Assembly (NCBI GenBank): GCA_016708305.1
Contig: JADJGB010000002.1
Location: 1 to 64,000 of the forward strand
Length of the DNA stretch: 64,000 nucleotides
Direction of reading: 5' to 3'
Origin: Sphingobacteriales bacterium
Lineage (GTDB): Bacteria > Bacteroidota > Bacteroidia > Chitinophagales > Chitinophagaceae
This document shows, piece after piece, positions 20,011 to 27,292 of this stretch (positions within the stretch are counted from its first letter, which is position 1; every line of letters begins with the position of its first letter). The position numbers were made by a program, and so were the translations under genes. The notes under the pieces were generated by a model. It worked only from the letters and a program-made list of their open reading frames with translations, was not told where the DNA came from and did not search any database.

Positions 20011-20580
20011 TTATTCATAAAGCCAGTTACGCAGGATTTGCTCACCAAGAGGCGTAAGGATACTTTCCGGATGAAACTGTACACCGCGAACATCAAAATT
20101 TTTGTGTCTTAATGCCATTATCATATCATCATTGTCAACAGCAGTAATTTCAAGTTCTTCTGGAAAATTTTCATTACTTACGACCCATGAGTGATACCTG
20201 CCGATTTCCAGTCCACCATTAATACCTTTAAAAAGATGATTATCTTGTTTTACAATTCTACAATTAGTAGCCACTCCATGATAAACATTACTGAGATTTA
20301 TCAATGTACCACCAAATGCTTCGCCAATTGCCTGATGCCCCAGACATACACCGAGAATTGATTTTGTAGCCGCATACTGTTTTATCAGAGGTAATAACAA
20401 TCCGGCTTCAACCGGAATACCAGGACCGGGCGACAAAATAATTTTGTCATATTTACCAATTTCTTCCAGCGAGATTTTGTCATTTCGGGCAACAGCTACT
20501 TTCTGATTTAAAATTTTTTCAACTAATTGCACAAGGTTATATGTAAAAGAATCGTAATTATCGAAAACTAAAAGTTTCAT
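20011..20580 (-). CDS. trpG: Anthranilate synthase glutamine amidotransferase component
   Basis: Supplies ammonia from glutamine to TrpE. A 189-aa class I amidotransferase: DNYDSFTYNLVQ at the N-terminus, LSPGPGIP, the nucleophile motif GVCLGHQAIGEAFGG (Cys), and the catalytic His-Glu in FHPESILT. It could also serve aminodeoxychorismate synthase, as in some bacteria, but its place directly after trpE argues for TrpG. It is separated from trpE by 30 bp. Confidence 0.95.
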   Translation of the reverse strand: MKLLVFDNYDSFTYNLVQLVEKILNQKVAVARNDKISLEEIGKYDKIILSPGPGIPVEAGLLLPLIKQYAATKSILGVCLGHQAIGEAFGGTLINLSNVYHGVATNCRIVKQDNHLFKGINGGLEIGRYHSWVVSNENFPEELEITAVDNDDMIMALRHKNFDVRGVQFHPESILTPLGEQILRNWLYE

Positions 20581-20610
20581 TATTTTTTATTGTAATTTAA
20601 AAATTTGTAA

Positions 20611-22022
20611 TTATTGAATATGTTCTGCAGCAATCAAAGCTTTCTTTAATGCACCTAATTTGTTATTTACCTCCTGCAATTCATTTGCAGGGATACTAGC
20701 TGCCACTACTCCGGCACCCGCCTGTGAAATCAGTCGGTTATCCTTACTGAGAAATGTGCGAATCATAATGGCCTGATTACAACTGCCATCAAAACCCATA
20801 AAACCGACTGCTCCGGCATAATAGCCTCTGGGCGTAGGCTCCAGCGCATTGATCAATTCCATCGCTTTTATCTTAGGAGCTCCGCTCAAAGTCCCTGCAG
20901 GGAACGTCTTACCGAAAAGCTCATAAGAACTTACATCATCATTTACATTTCCCGTTACTTCACTCACCAAATGGATAACGTGAGAATAGTAATGTATATC
21001 TCTGAAATGACTCACCCTCACCTCAATGCAACCACGGCTCAAATCGTTGCGGGCTAAATCCACCAACATTACATGCTCTGCATTTTCTTTGGGATCGTTT
21101 TGCAAACGAATGGTCTGTTGTGCATCAATTTTATCATCGCCACTTCTCCTCACTGTTCCGGCAATAGGATGCACAATCGCTTTACCATCCTCAATGATTA
21201 GTTGTGATTCAGGAGACGAACCCAACAATTTATAATCGCCATAATCAAAGAAAAATAAGTAAGGCGAAGGGTTAATATTGCGCAAAGCCCTGTAAACATT
21301 AAACTCATCGCCAATAAAACGCTGTTCAAACCGGCGGCTTAGCACAATCTGAAAAACATCTCCTCTGTGACAATGGGCTATTCCCTGCTTTACCATTTTT
21401 ATATAATCTTCATCAGTCATGTTAGACTCTTCCGCCTTAATAGTTTTAAAAGGATAAACAGGCACATCCTTGCTGCTTATTAATGACACAAGCCCTTCAA
21501 TATTGCTTTTAATATGGTCAAACTTATTTTCACAAATAAATAATTCGTTTTTAAAATGATTGATTGCAATTACATATTGATATAGCCGGTAGCGCATCAG
21601 CGGAATAGCATCTTTTCCGGTCCTAAAGTCGGCAGCAGGAACCGTTTCAAAAAACTGAATGGATTCATAGGATGTATATCCGTACAATCCCTGAGCAAAG
21701 CGTGCAATCTTATTATCTGAGCCGTTTACTTCAAACCGGTTTAAGAAATCATTCAGCACTGTAGCTATAGATTGATTACTATCAATTCAATACGCTCTGC
21801 AGTCTGCCCCGGGAGTTTTAATTCAACAGAGTCATCTGATATAATTTCCACGCCTGCAATGGCATTGACGGCAATAAATGACCAGCTTTTGTCTGCCGCA
21901 TGATTATCGGTACTCTCCAGCAAAATGGTATCTCTGAATACATCCCTCAATCTCAAATAGATACCTACCGGAGTGTAAATATCTGCCAGCATAGAGGTTA
22001 CTTCTGTAGTAATCTTTATCAT
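20611..22022 (-). CDS. trpE: Anthranilate synthase component I (one frame break)
   Basis: Converts chorismate to anthranilate with TrpG. About 470 aa. The LLES motif of the tryptophan feedback site is near the N-terminus (RDTILLESTDN), and the chorismate-binding domain has GDVFQIVLSRRFEQ, HPIAGTVRRSG, HVMLVDLARNDL and FPAGTLSGAPKIKAME. The N-terminal 85 residues are in one frame and the rest in the next. Adding one base near 21785 gives ERIELNSNQSIATVLNDF. Expression is probably controlled by the leader and terminator just upstream. Confidence 0.94.
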
Positions 22023-22043
22023 TTTTGTCTTTGTTTTATCATT

Positions 22044-22069
22044 AAAAAACCCCGGCTAAACCGGGGTTT
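22044..22069 (-). terminator. trp operon attenuator (intrinsic terminator)
   Basis: On the minus strand a perfect 9-bp stem, AAACCCCGG/CCGGGGTTT, with a 5-nt loop is followed at once by six T. It lies 34 nt past the leader-peptide stop and 22 nt before trpE. GGGGTTG inside the end of the leader ORF (22112-22118) can pair with the AACCCC of the terminator's 5' arm, offering an antiterminator. This is the geometry of transcription attenuation by ribosome stalling. Confidence 0.85.
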
Positions 22070-22102
22070 GAATATATCTTTATCAACCAGTTGATAATAG
22101 CA

Positions 22103-22162
22103 TTACACAACCCCAAAAGAGTTTGTACGCCACCACCAAATAGTATTTAAATTTCCTTTCAT
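22103..22162 (-). CDS. trpL: trp leader peptide with three tandem Trp codons
   Basis: A 19-codon frame, MKGNLNTIWWWRTNSFGVV, ending in TAA. The three consecutive TGG codons are the sensor expected for a tryptophan attenuator: a ribosome starved for Trp-tRNA would stall there and favour the antiterminator. The downstream hairpin and trpE place it exactly as in classical attenuation. The TAnnTTTG promoter ends only 6 nt upstream of the ATG, so the transcript may be leaderless or nearly so. The peptide is too small to have another evident function. Confidence 0.88.
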   Translation of the reverse strand: MKGNLNTIWWWRTNSFGVV

Positions 22163-22168
22163 CAGCAG

Positions 22169-22199
22169 CAAATATATAATTCATTTTTTTTCAGACAAA
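22169..22199 (-). promoter_or_regulatory. Bacteroidetes-type promoter of the trp operon
   Basis: On the minus strand TTTG (22199-22196), a 19-nt spacer, then TATATTTG (22176-22169) match the TTTG / TAnnTTTG consensus of the Bacteroidetes primary sigma factor. Transcription should start within a few bases of the leader ATG at 22162. Confidence 0.75.
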
Positions 22200-22265
22200 A
22201 TTTTTTTAATATCGTGTCTTTGATTCCTTTCCTCGCTAATTAAATTTTAAAGTCAAATTAATTGT

Positions 22266-23150
22266 TCATATACTTTTTAAAAATATAATTGTCTTTTCAA
22301 CGCAGTCAGTATAATTATCATTATTAAATCCGTGAAAATCCACATATTCATAATATTCATTAGGCGCCTTTAGTTCATTCAGCTTGCCTCTTAGCCACTG
22401 ACTTTGATAAATCGGGACTACAATATCCAATGTGCCATGAAAAATAATGGTAGGCGGTGAGGTAGCCTGCGCTCTTGAAAACGGACTATTGCTTTTATAC
22501 AATGCTTCATCCCATTCTTTCCCATTAATATTTTTCATTAGTTCCTTATAATTCAGGGGGAACACAGAGTTATACAACTGCCAATCATTCAAAACAGACG
22601 GTCCGAACAGATCCGCCACACACTTTATTCTTCCATCCTGATTCTGAGTGTAAGCATACTGTAGCGCCAGATGCGCCCCTGCACTACCACCTAACAAAGC
22701 CACCTTATCGGATACCTGAAATGTTTTTTTATTATTTACCACCAGTTCAATTGCCTTTCTTATATCGCTGAGTATCGTATTGCAAACTACTGTTGAACCA
22801 TTTGCATAGCGATAATTCATATTTATGATAGCAACCTGTGGCCACTTGGCACGAAAACGATCCACGAGAAAATTCATTTCGTTTTTATCACCCGCCGTCC
22901 ATCCTCCTCCATGTAGCATTACAATCACACTTGTAATACCGGTTCTGCCTGCAGGTAAATAAATATCCATTTTATTTCTGGCTTCGGGCCCGTAAGACGT
23001 ATCCTTTATTATTCTTTCGGGTAAATTAGAAGGTTGACCGGAATCCGGAGGTATGGTATTTGTCGGTTTTTCGCAGGAAAAAATAGTAAGGCTGAAAAAT
23101 AATATTAATAAAAACAAGACCCGCTTATTGATTTCAGTAACAATCTTCAT
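22266..23150 (-). CDS. Alpha/beta-hydrolase (HSL-like esterase) lipoprotein
   Basis: A 294-aa exported esterase. The signal peptide ends in the lipobox TIFSC, followed by a Pro/Ser linker. The fold markers are the oxyanion motif MLHGGGWTAGDK, the nucleophile elbow LLGGSAGAHLAL (Ser), the acid Asp in HGTLDIVVPIYQS, and the His in DFHGFNND. Relatives hydrolyse short acyl esters or deacetylate sugars; the substrate is unknown. The start could be at 23150 (MKIVTEINKR) or 12 bases earlier at 23162. It is upstream of the trp operon on the same strand but has its own spacing. Confidence 0.82.
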   Translation of the reverse strand: MKIVTEINKRVLFLLILFFSLTIFSCEKPTNTIPPDSGQPSNLPERIIKDTSYGPEARNKMDIYLPAGRTGITSVIVMLHGGGWTAGDKNEMNFLVDRFRAKWPQVAIINMNYRYANGSTVVCNTILSDIRKAIELVVNNKKTFQVSDKVALLGGSAGAHLALQYAYTQNQDGRIKCVADLFGPSVLNDWQLYNSVFPLNYKELMKNINGKEWDEALYKSNSPFSRAQATSPPTIIFHGTLDIVVPIYQSQWLRGKLNELKAPNEYYEYVDFHGFNNDNYTDCVEKTIIFLKSI

Positions 23151-23292
23151 ACAGTACTCCATTTTAGATAAAACTTATTTTTAATACTAAGGTACAATAA
23201 TAATGCCAGCCTTCGCCTTTGACCTTGCTTGTTAATAATGCAGGAAGAAAAAAAATATCGAAAGATTTGTTCATGAGATTGAATTTATGTTG

Positions 23293-23300
23293 TATATTTG
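23293..23300 (+). promoter_or_regulatory. TATATTTG promoter element before a structured RNA
   Basis: An exact TAnnTTTG box. A TTTG lies 23 nt upstream (23266-23269), at the loose end of the accepted spacing. It is identical to the boxes at the trp promoter and upstream of tRNA-Arg. Confidence 0.45.
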
Positions 23301-23366
23301 TGATGCCGGTGTACTCCTGCCCGATATGTATTTCGGGATTTGAAGTTACCGGCTTTCTTTTTTTAG
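23301..23366 (+). ncRNA. Candidate small structured RNA with its own terminator
   Basis: Immediately after the TATATTTG box lies a compact fold: outer stem GCCGGT (23305-23310) with ACCGGC (23348-23353), and inner stem CCCGA (23320-23324) with TCGGG (23333-23337) around an 8-nt loop. A large asymmetric internal loop separates the stems. TTTC and seven T follow, which would terminate the plus-strand transcript. The 3' arm overlaps the last codons and stop of the opposite-strand MuF/toxin-like gene, so the RNA would be antisense to that mRNA's end. I do not recognise an Rfam family. Confidence 0.45.
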
Positions 23367-24122
23367 TCCAATAAGTATAGCTTCTTTATCTGAGATGCTG
23401 TATAATACTTTTTCGCCAATCTTGTTTTCTCGCACCACTAACCAACTTTTTGTATTATCCACTTCTATTTCTAAGATGTGCGAATGAGTTATAAACCCTT
23501 TCCTCGTTTCACGAGTTCCCTTGTATTCTGCATTGTTAAGAAATGATTGAAGATTTTCCAAAACAATACGTTTTAAACCAGGCGCATAAAAAGGCTGGTT
23601 TGAAAATTCTTCTATACTTCCTCCCGTTAGTTTTATTTGTCCTAAATCGGTATGCTGGAAGAGGGTCTTTCTCAAATTCGTTTTCGCCCATTTCTTTGTA
23701 TCTTTCGCATTATAATTTACATACTTTTCATCCTTCAACTCTTTTTGCCATTCGCATTTTTCTCTTTCGTTAGCCAGTACTATTTGAGTCAGCACAATGT
23801 TGCCGCTCACGTTTAGTTTACTACCGCAATGCTGTGCATAGTAAGGGTGCCCCGGCGGAAAGATAACGCCCTGCTTGCCGGGGTTGTACCGAAACATTGC
23901 CAGCTTGTTTTTGCCGTTTTTGTCAAGTTGGGTAGTGGCTTTGTCTGCTTTTGTTTGGGCTTCGGCACTGTTACTTCTGTCGAACCGGCCGGGCAGCACT
24001 TCCTGCACGGTACACCGGCAGTTCCATCCGTTGGGTGGGTAGTAGCTGTTCCAGAAGCCGTCTGTAGCCGGTAGTGTGGTGCGGTTGAGCGCAGCGTGGG
24101 TTTCGTGTATCTGGCGTAGGTA
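23346..24122 (-). pseudogene. Phage MuF-like head morphogenesis protein with C-terminal toxin-like domain (5' truncated)
   Basis: The N-terminal part carries the hallmark of Mu F/SPP1 gp7 minor head proteins: IHETHAALNRTTLPA, then DGFWNSYYPPNGWNCRCTV and EVLPGRF. A linker leads to a C-terminal domain of about 150 residues with FYAPGLKRIVLENLQSFL, GFITHSHILEIEVD, SWLVVRENKIGEKVLYSISD. This resembles the Barnase/EndoU/ColicinE5/RelE-like nuclease domains found at the C-terminus of MuF polymorphic toxins. The frame stays open to 24275, but upstream of about 24122 it is antisense to another phage gene, so the real 5' end is lost. No obvious immunity gene is adjacent; the candidate RNA at its 3' end is the only partner seen. 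Confidence 0.6.
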
Positions 24123-24287
24123 AAAAATGGCGACTGGCTGCGTATAACTAATGCCCATCTGCGGTATTATATGCACATAGCCGACCCCGACAGCCTGAGT
24201 GATGAAGCGTGGGCAATGCGATATAAAGAGTTGGAGTGGATTAGGGATAGTGAACGAAAAGCTAATACGCGTCAATACCTGACTTGA
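24120..24287 (+). pseudogene. Phage tail-region protein fragment (copy 1)
   Basis: An open plus-strand frame without a start codon (it begins just after a TAG at 24117-24119) reading NGDWLRITNAHLRYYMHIAD, then LSDEAWAMRYKELEWIRDSE. Small proteins with this WAMRY-type box precede the tape-measure gene in Bacteroidetes prophages as far as I recall. It abuts, head to head, the truncated MuF gene, marking a rearrangement junction near 24120. A second, diverged copy lies at 24539-24637. Confidence 0.5.
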
Positions 24288-24357
24288 TCAACTCTACAAT
24301 TAAAGAGCAAAATCCTACAGCTAATGCAACGATAACAATAAATCCAAAGATATTCAT
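24262..24357 (-). CDS. Possible 31-aa membrane peptide in the phage remnant
   Basis: ATG at 24357 to TAG at 24262. The product MNIFGFIVIVALAVGFCSLI followed by VELIKSGIDAY is a single hydrophobic helix with a short polar tail. It overlaps the 3' end of the opposite-strand phage fragment. Comparable tiny membrane proteins sit in phage structural regions, but nothing proves translation here. Confidence 0.3.
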   Translation of the reverse strand: MNIFGFIVIVALAVGFCSLIVELIKSGIDAY

Positions 24358-24386
24358 TTAATCCTGTTATTTACTGATACAAAGTT

Positions 24387-24540
24387 ATGAGTAATAATCT
24401 CAATTACAATATAAATTTTGGCGTTCAAAACGAAAACAGGGTTATTGCTGCTGTAAGCAATGTGTCAGCAGGTTTAGTAAATGTAGAGAAGGGCATTTTT
24501 AAAGTGGGCATTGTTTTTGGAAAGGTAGTAAATAGTAGAA
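24387..24540 (+). pseudogene. Tape-measure protein N-terminal fragment
   Basis: An ATG at 24387 opens MSNNLNYNINFGVQNENRVI, then AAVSNVSAGLVNVEKGIFK, the style of tape-measure N-termini (short KYNI-type strand, then a coiled helix). After about 50 residues the similarity is lost. The rest of the open frame (to 24680) is out of phase with the tail fragment that follows and looks like non-coding readthrough. The long tape-measure body is missing. Confidence 0.4.
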
Positions 24541-24637
24541 GTTCCAATATGCGTGGAATACAGATGTCCTCAGCAATGATGAATGGGCAATGCGGTATAA
24601 TGAACTTCGATCTATGCAGAAGAAAGAATCATCCTGA
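24539..24637 (+). pseudogene. Phage tail-region protein fragment (copy 2)
   Basis: This frame is different from the tape-measure fragment. KFQYAWNTDVLSNDEWAMRY continues NELRSMQKKESS and a TGA at 24635. It aligns with copy 1 over LS-x-x-E/A-WAMRY-x-EL, so the two are paralogous 3' ends. It has no start codon and is probably debris from duplication or a second prophage. Confidence 0.4.
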
Positions 24638-24667
24638 TGATTATAAAGATAATGTAAGCCACTCCCG

Positions 24668-24835
24668 TCATGGCCCATAACCGTTGGGTGAGTTTGTTGC
24701 ACTTTGAGTAATTGGTATAAAGGACGAAAGGAATGGCAGCAAAAATAATACTAATTTAGCCCCCAGTCGGAGCAAAAGGAGAAACAGGTAGCCAAAGGCT
24801 ATTATCAATGGTATAGAAAGTAGTAGGTCGAGCAT
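24668..24835 (-). CDS. Possible 55-aa hydrophobic protein
   Basis: ATG at 24835, product MLDLLLSIPLIIAFGYLFLL followed by a second hydrophobic stretch and a polar tail ending SPNGYGP. Two membrane passes are likely. The same frame stays open upstream through the tRNA-Arg region, but that part is only the antisense of the tRNA and is not coding. It sits among phage fragments; function unknown. Confidence 0.3.
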   Translation of the reverse strand: MLDLLLSIPLIIAFGYLFLLLLRLGAKLVLFLLPFLSSFIPITQSATNSPNGYGP

Positions 24836-24970
24836 CGCAAATATTTTAGAGTAAACTCTCAGTTTAAAAGTAAACCTCAGTGCTAATTTACAAAATATTA
24901 GCGTAAAACTCTGGCATACTCTAAAAAATAGTTTCCAATAAAATTGCATCTCATTTTTATTAAAATACTC

Positions 24971-24978
24971 TATATTTG
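24971..24978 (+). promoter_or_regulatory. TATATTTG promoter element upstream of tRNA-Arg
   Basis: An exact TAnnTTTG box 58 nt before the tRNA. It is the only good promoter candidate in the leader. The -33 element is weak (TTG at 24944, spacing 24). Confidence 0.5.
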
Positions 24979-25036
24979 CAGCCCAAATAAGTTGAGGATT
25001 GAAGGATTTTGGTAAAAATCTTTTCTCTGAAACGAT

Positions 25037-25110
<74 letters not shown>

Positions 25111-25121
25111 CACTTAAAATC

Positions 25122-25155
25122 AGGCAGTTACAACAAAGTAGCTGCCTTTTTATTT
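25122..25155 (+). terminator. Intrinsic terminator of tRNA-Arg
   Basis: AGGCAG / CTGCCT stem with an inner TAC/GTA pairing, followed by TTTTTATTTTA. It starts 11 nt after the tRNA. Confidence 0.75.
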
Positions 25156-25192
25156 TATGGTTATGGAACATTTATGGAACATCTTCAAAATA

Positions 25193-25209
25193 AGGCATAA
25201 AAAAACCGC
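25193..25209. repeat. 17-bp direct repeat, left copy (candidate att)
   Basis: AGGCATAAAAAAACCGC here and at 30745-30761 in the same orientation. The two copies bracket the integrase block, and each overlaps a minus-strand intrinsic terminator. A candidate attachment core; the A7-CCGC part alone is common in terminators. Confidence 0.4.
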
Positions 25210-25225
25210 CCATTTAGGACGGTTA
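25199..25225 (-). terminator. Intrinsic terminator at the end of the integrase-to-TerS block
   Basis: On the minus strand the stem AACCGTCC/GGGCGGTT (imperfect, loop about TAAAT) is followed by seven T. It closes the minus-strand gene block that begins with the integrase. Confidence 0.7.
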
Positions 25226-25270
25226 AAAAAACTACTTTTTGAGTGTCGACTTTATCATTTATTGATAAAG

Positions 25271-25586
25271 TCAAAGCCTTTCTTTTTGGGTGTTGTGTTT
25301 TGGTGAATTATCATTATTTGATAAACCACCACTTTTATATTGATTGCCTCTAAATATAGCATTATCCCTCCCTTTCTTTGTCAATATTTCACGCTTTCTT
25401 TGGCCTCAATCTCTGATTTTAGTTTTAATAGATAATCAAAGAAAAACTTCTCTCTGTTCGCTGGTAAAGTCATCTTCATTTGCGATAAAACCTGCTTCGC
25501 TGTCAATAGCATTTTTGCAAGTCGCTGGCCGTTGTACCCTCAAACCGTTTAAATTGCTTTTGCTTCGTGTTTGGTTGCCCTGCCAT
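25271..25586 (-). CDS. Hypothetical 105-aa protein of the mobile block (two frame breaks)
   Basis: It is not open in one frame as printed. Reading from the ATG at 25586 gives MAGQPNTKQKQFKRFEGTTA and SDLQK. One added A leads to MLLTAKQVLSQMKMTLPANR and EKFFFDYLLKLKSEIEAKE, and one more added A to KREILTKKGRDNAIFRGNQY, ending at a TGA at 25271. The span becomes divisible by three only with both insertions (316+2), which supports the reconstruction. No family is recognised. It is the last gene of the block and is close behind the TerS-like gene. Confidence 0.5.
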
Positions 25587-25619
25587 CAATAAGCGCATTT
25601 AGTAGCCATCTGTCTAATA

Positions 25620-25924
25620 TTAGCATATTATTTCATTTAAAAGGTCTTTGACTTGCTTATTTGAAAGCTGTGAAACATCAATCGGCGGCGGCTGAATAGT
25701 TGCATCCATTTGAACAGCCTGTAACCAGGCAAAGTGTAGGCAAGTAATTTGTTTAGAAATTCAAGTTTATCCTTGCTTTCAAGGTTGTTATATTCTGCCT
25801 GGATATTAGGCAAATTATCACTTATAAACTGATTTACGGTGGCTCTAATTGCCTCTGTGGTCTTATTCGCCGTGCCTGCTGGTCTGCCTTGTGGATTGCC
25901 TGAATTACCTTTTTTAAATGCCAT
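25620..25924 (-). CDS. Small-terminase-like protein with GNPxGRPxG motif (one frame break)
   Basis: An N-terminal basic motif, FKKGNSGNPQGRPAGTANKT, is the DUF5681-type signature of phage proteins often found beside large terminases. A helical region follows (AIRATVNQFISDNLPNIQAE). A frame break in GG near 25732 hides the end; one added base gives LPRLQAVQMDATIQPPPIDV, then SQLSNKQVKDLLNEIIC and a TAA at 25620. The repaired length is about 101 aa. I infer a TerS-like or DNA-binding role; no large terminase is present. The start (25924) overlaps the preceding gene by 11 bp. Confidence 0.5.
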
Positions 25925-26168
25925 TGCCTTGTTTTTTATTATTGTTTTCAATGAATTTCACATTTTCAACATTCATTTTTAAAAGTCCATTTGGCGCAAC
26001 ATCGAACACTCCATTTCTGAAATTTTCGTTTGTCCAAAATTGCCTGCTGAAATCATATCCGCCGTCCGTTAAAATCTGGTGAAGCTCTCCCAAAACTTTT
26101 TCGGCTTCTTTAGCTTTAGAATAAAATGCCGCCTGCTGTTCGATTTCTGTTCTAATTGTGTTTGTCAT
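25914..26168 (-). CDS. Hypothetical 84-aa protein of the mobile block
   Basis: A small acidic soluble protein: MTNTIRTEIEQQAAFYSKAK, then helices and DGGYDFSRQFWTNENFRNGV. No known family. It overlaps the TerS-like gene at its 3' end and follows the primase-like gene by 28 bp, so it is in the same transcript. Confidence 0.5.
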   Translation of the reverse strand: MTNTIRTEIEQQAAFYSKAKEAEKVLGELHQILTDGGYDFSRQFWTNENFRNGVFDVAPNGLLKMNVENVKFIENNNKKQGNGI

Positions 26169-26196
26169 TTAATTGAATTTTAATTGTTTACTTTAT

Positions 26197-27277
26197 TTAA
26201 TTTAATATAATACTTAGTGCCTTTGGTGCATATTGCCGGAATAGGTCAATCGGCAAATCAGTTTCCTTATCAGGAAAGAACGAATAAATCCTATCAATTT
26301 GTTTTAGTACAGTTTCGCCGTCATCGCTATTGATTGCAGTTTCCAGATTACATATTGAATTAATCAATCTCCATCTATCATTAACATTATTTGCTGGTAG
26401 TGGCTGGCTCCATTCTTTAGGATAATACAGAGGTAAATTAGTAAGGTAGTCGGCAAGGTCATAACCTTGTTTAACTTCACTTTCTGAAACTCTTTTCTGT
26501 AAATAATCCGATACCGTAATATCAGAAACATTTATCAAATGTTTTGCCTTTTCTTTCCATAATTCAAAACCATTTAAATCAGGAAATAAAATAACTTTCC
26601 TGCCTGCTAAAGGCTGTAATCTTTCGGCTGTCAAACCTTCTTTGCCACCTGTTGCCATCCAAATATATTTTGGTAGAAATACGCTGGCAATGATAGCCGT
26701 CTTTTCACTTTCCACGATGGCAATAGGCTTGTTTTCGCTGCCATTTTCGGCGATGAAATGCAACCCGAACAAACATTGAGAAAGGCTAAAATCCTTCAAA
26801 TTTAAGGCTGTATGCACCCACTGAATAAGTCTGTAAGGTTCTTTTACTCGCTTGCCTGTGGTGGCATCATATTGCATTATTTTACCTGTTCTCACTTTCC
26901 CGAAATGGTCAATCTGCCAAAAAACAGTCGCTCCGTTCCAATGCTTTGAACTGCCTATTTTATACCGTTCCTTTAAACTCTCCGTTGCATCAGTACCAAA
27001 TAAGCTATTTAAGAAAATCAGAAAATTATTACTTGCCTTCAAAGATTTTTCTACTAAATCAGGACTAATACATGATACTTGTTTGGGTTGTGCTTCAAAC
27101 TTCATGTTATCATTTTTTGCAATTCAGGTAAAACGTCTTGCCGCAACTGTGGCAATATCCACAATTATCAAGCCCTTTGTAAGGAATAAATTTTCCATCT
27201 TTGTTTGATTTTCCACATGGACAATGCTTTATCCTGAAACGCTTTTTGTCAAATTCAAGTTTTTGATATTCTTTCAT
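26197..27277 (-). CDS. Zinc-ribbon primase-like protein (DUF6371-type), split by one frame break
   Basis: The first 55 codons (27277-27110) encode a zinc ribbon: HCPCGKSNKDGKFIPYKG, then CGYCHSCGKTF. The next frame starts at 27105 and carries VFWQIDHFGKVRTGKIMQYD, IAIVESEKTAIIAS (Toprim-like Glu) and KVILFPDLNGFELW (Toprim-like Asp), as in Bacteroidetes plasmid and phage primase-like proteins. Changing the A6 run at 27113-27118 by one base fuses them as one protein of about 358 aa, which is how I recall homologues. If the split is real, the ribbon would be a separate peptide. It lies directly beyond the TGTAACA array. Confidence 0.6.
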
Positions 27278-27292
27278 ACGTTTTTTATTTGG

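Noticed and set aside
24387..24680. 97-aa plus-strand frame as one intact gene
   Set aside because: Only the first 50 residues look like a tape-measure start. The remainder is out of phase with the WAMRY fragment, whose frame is clearly the coding one.
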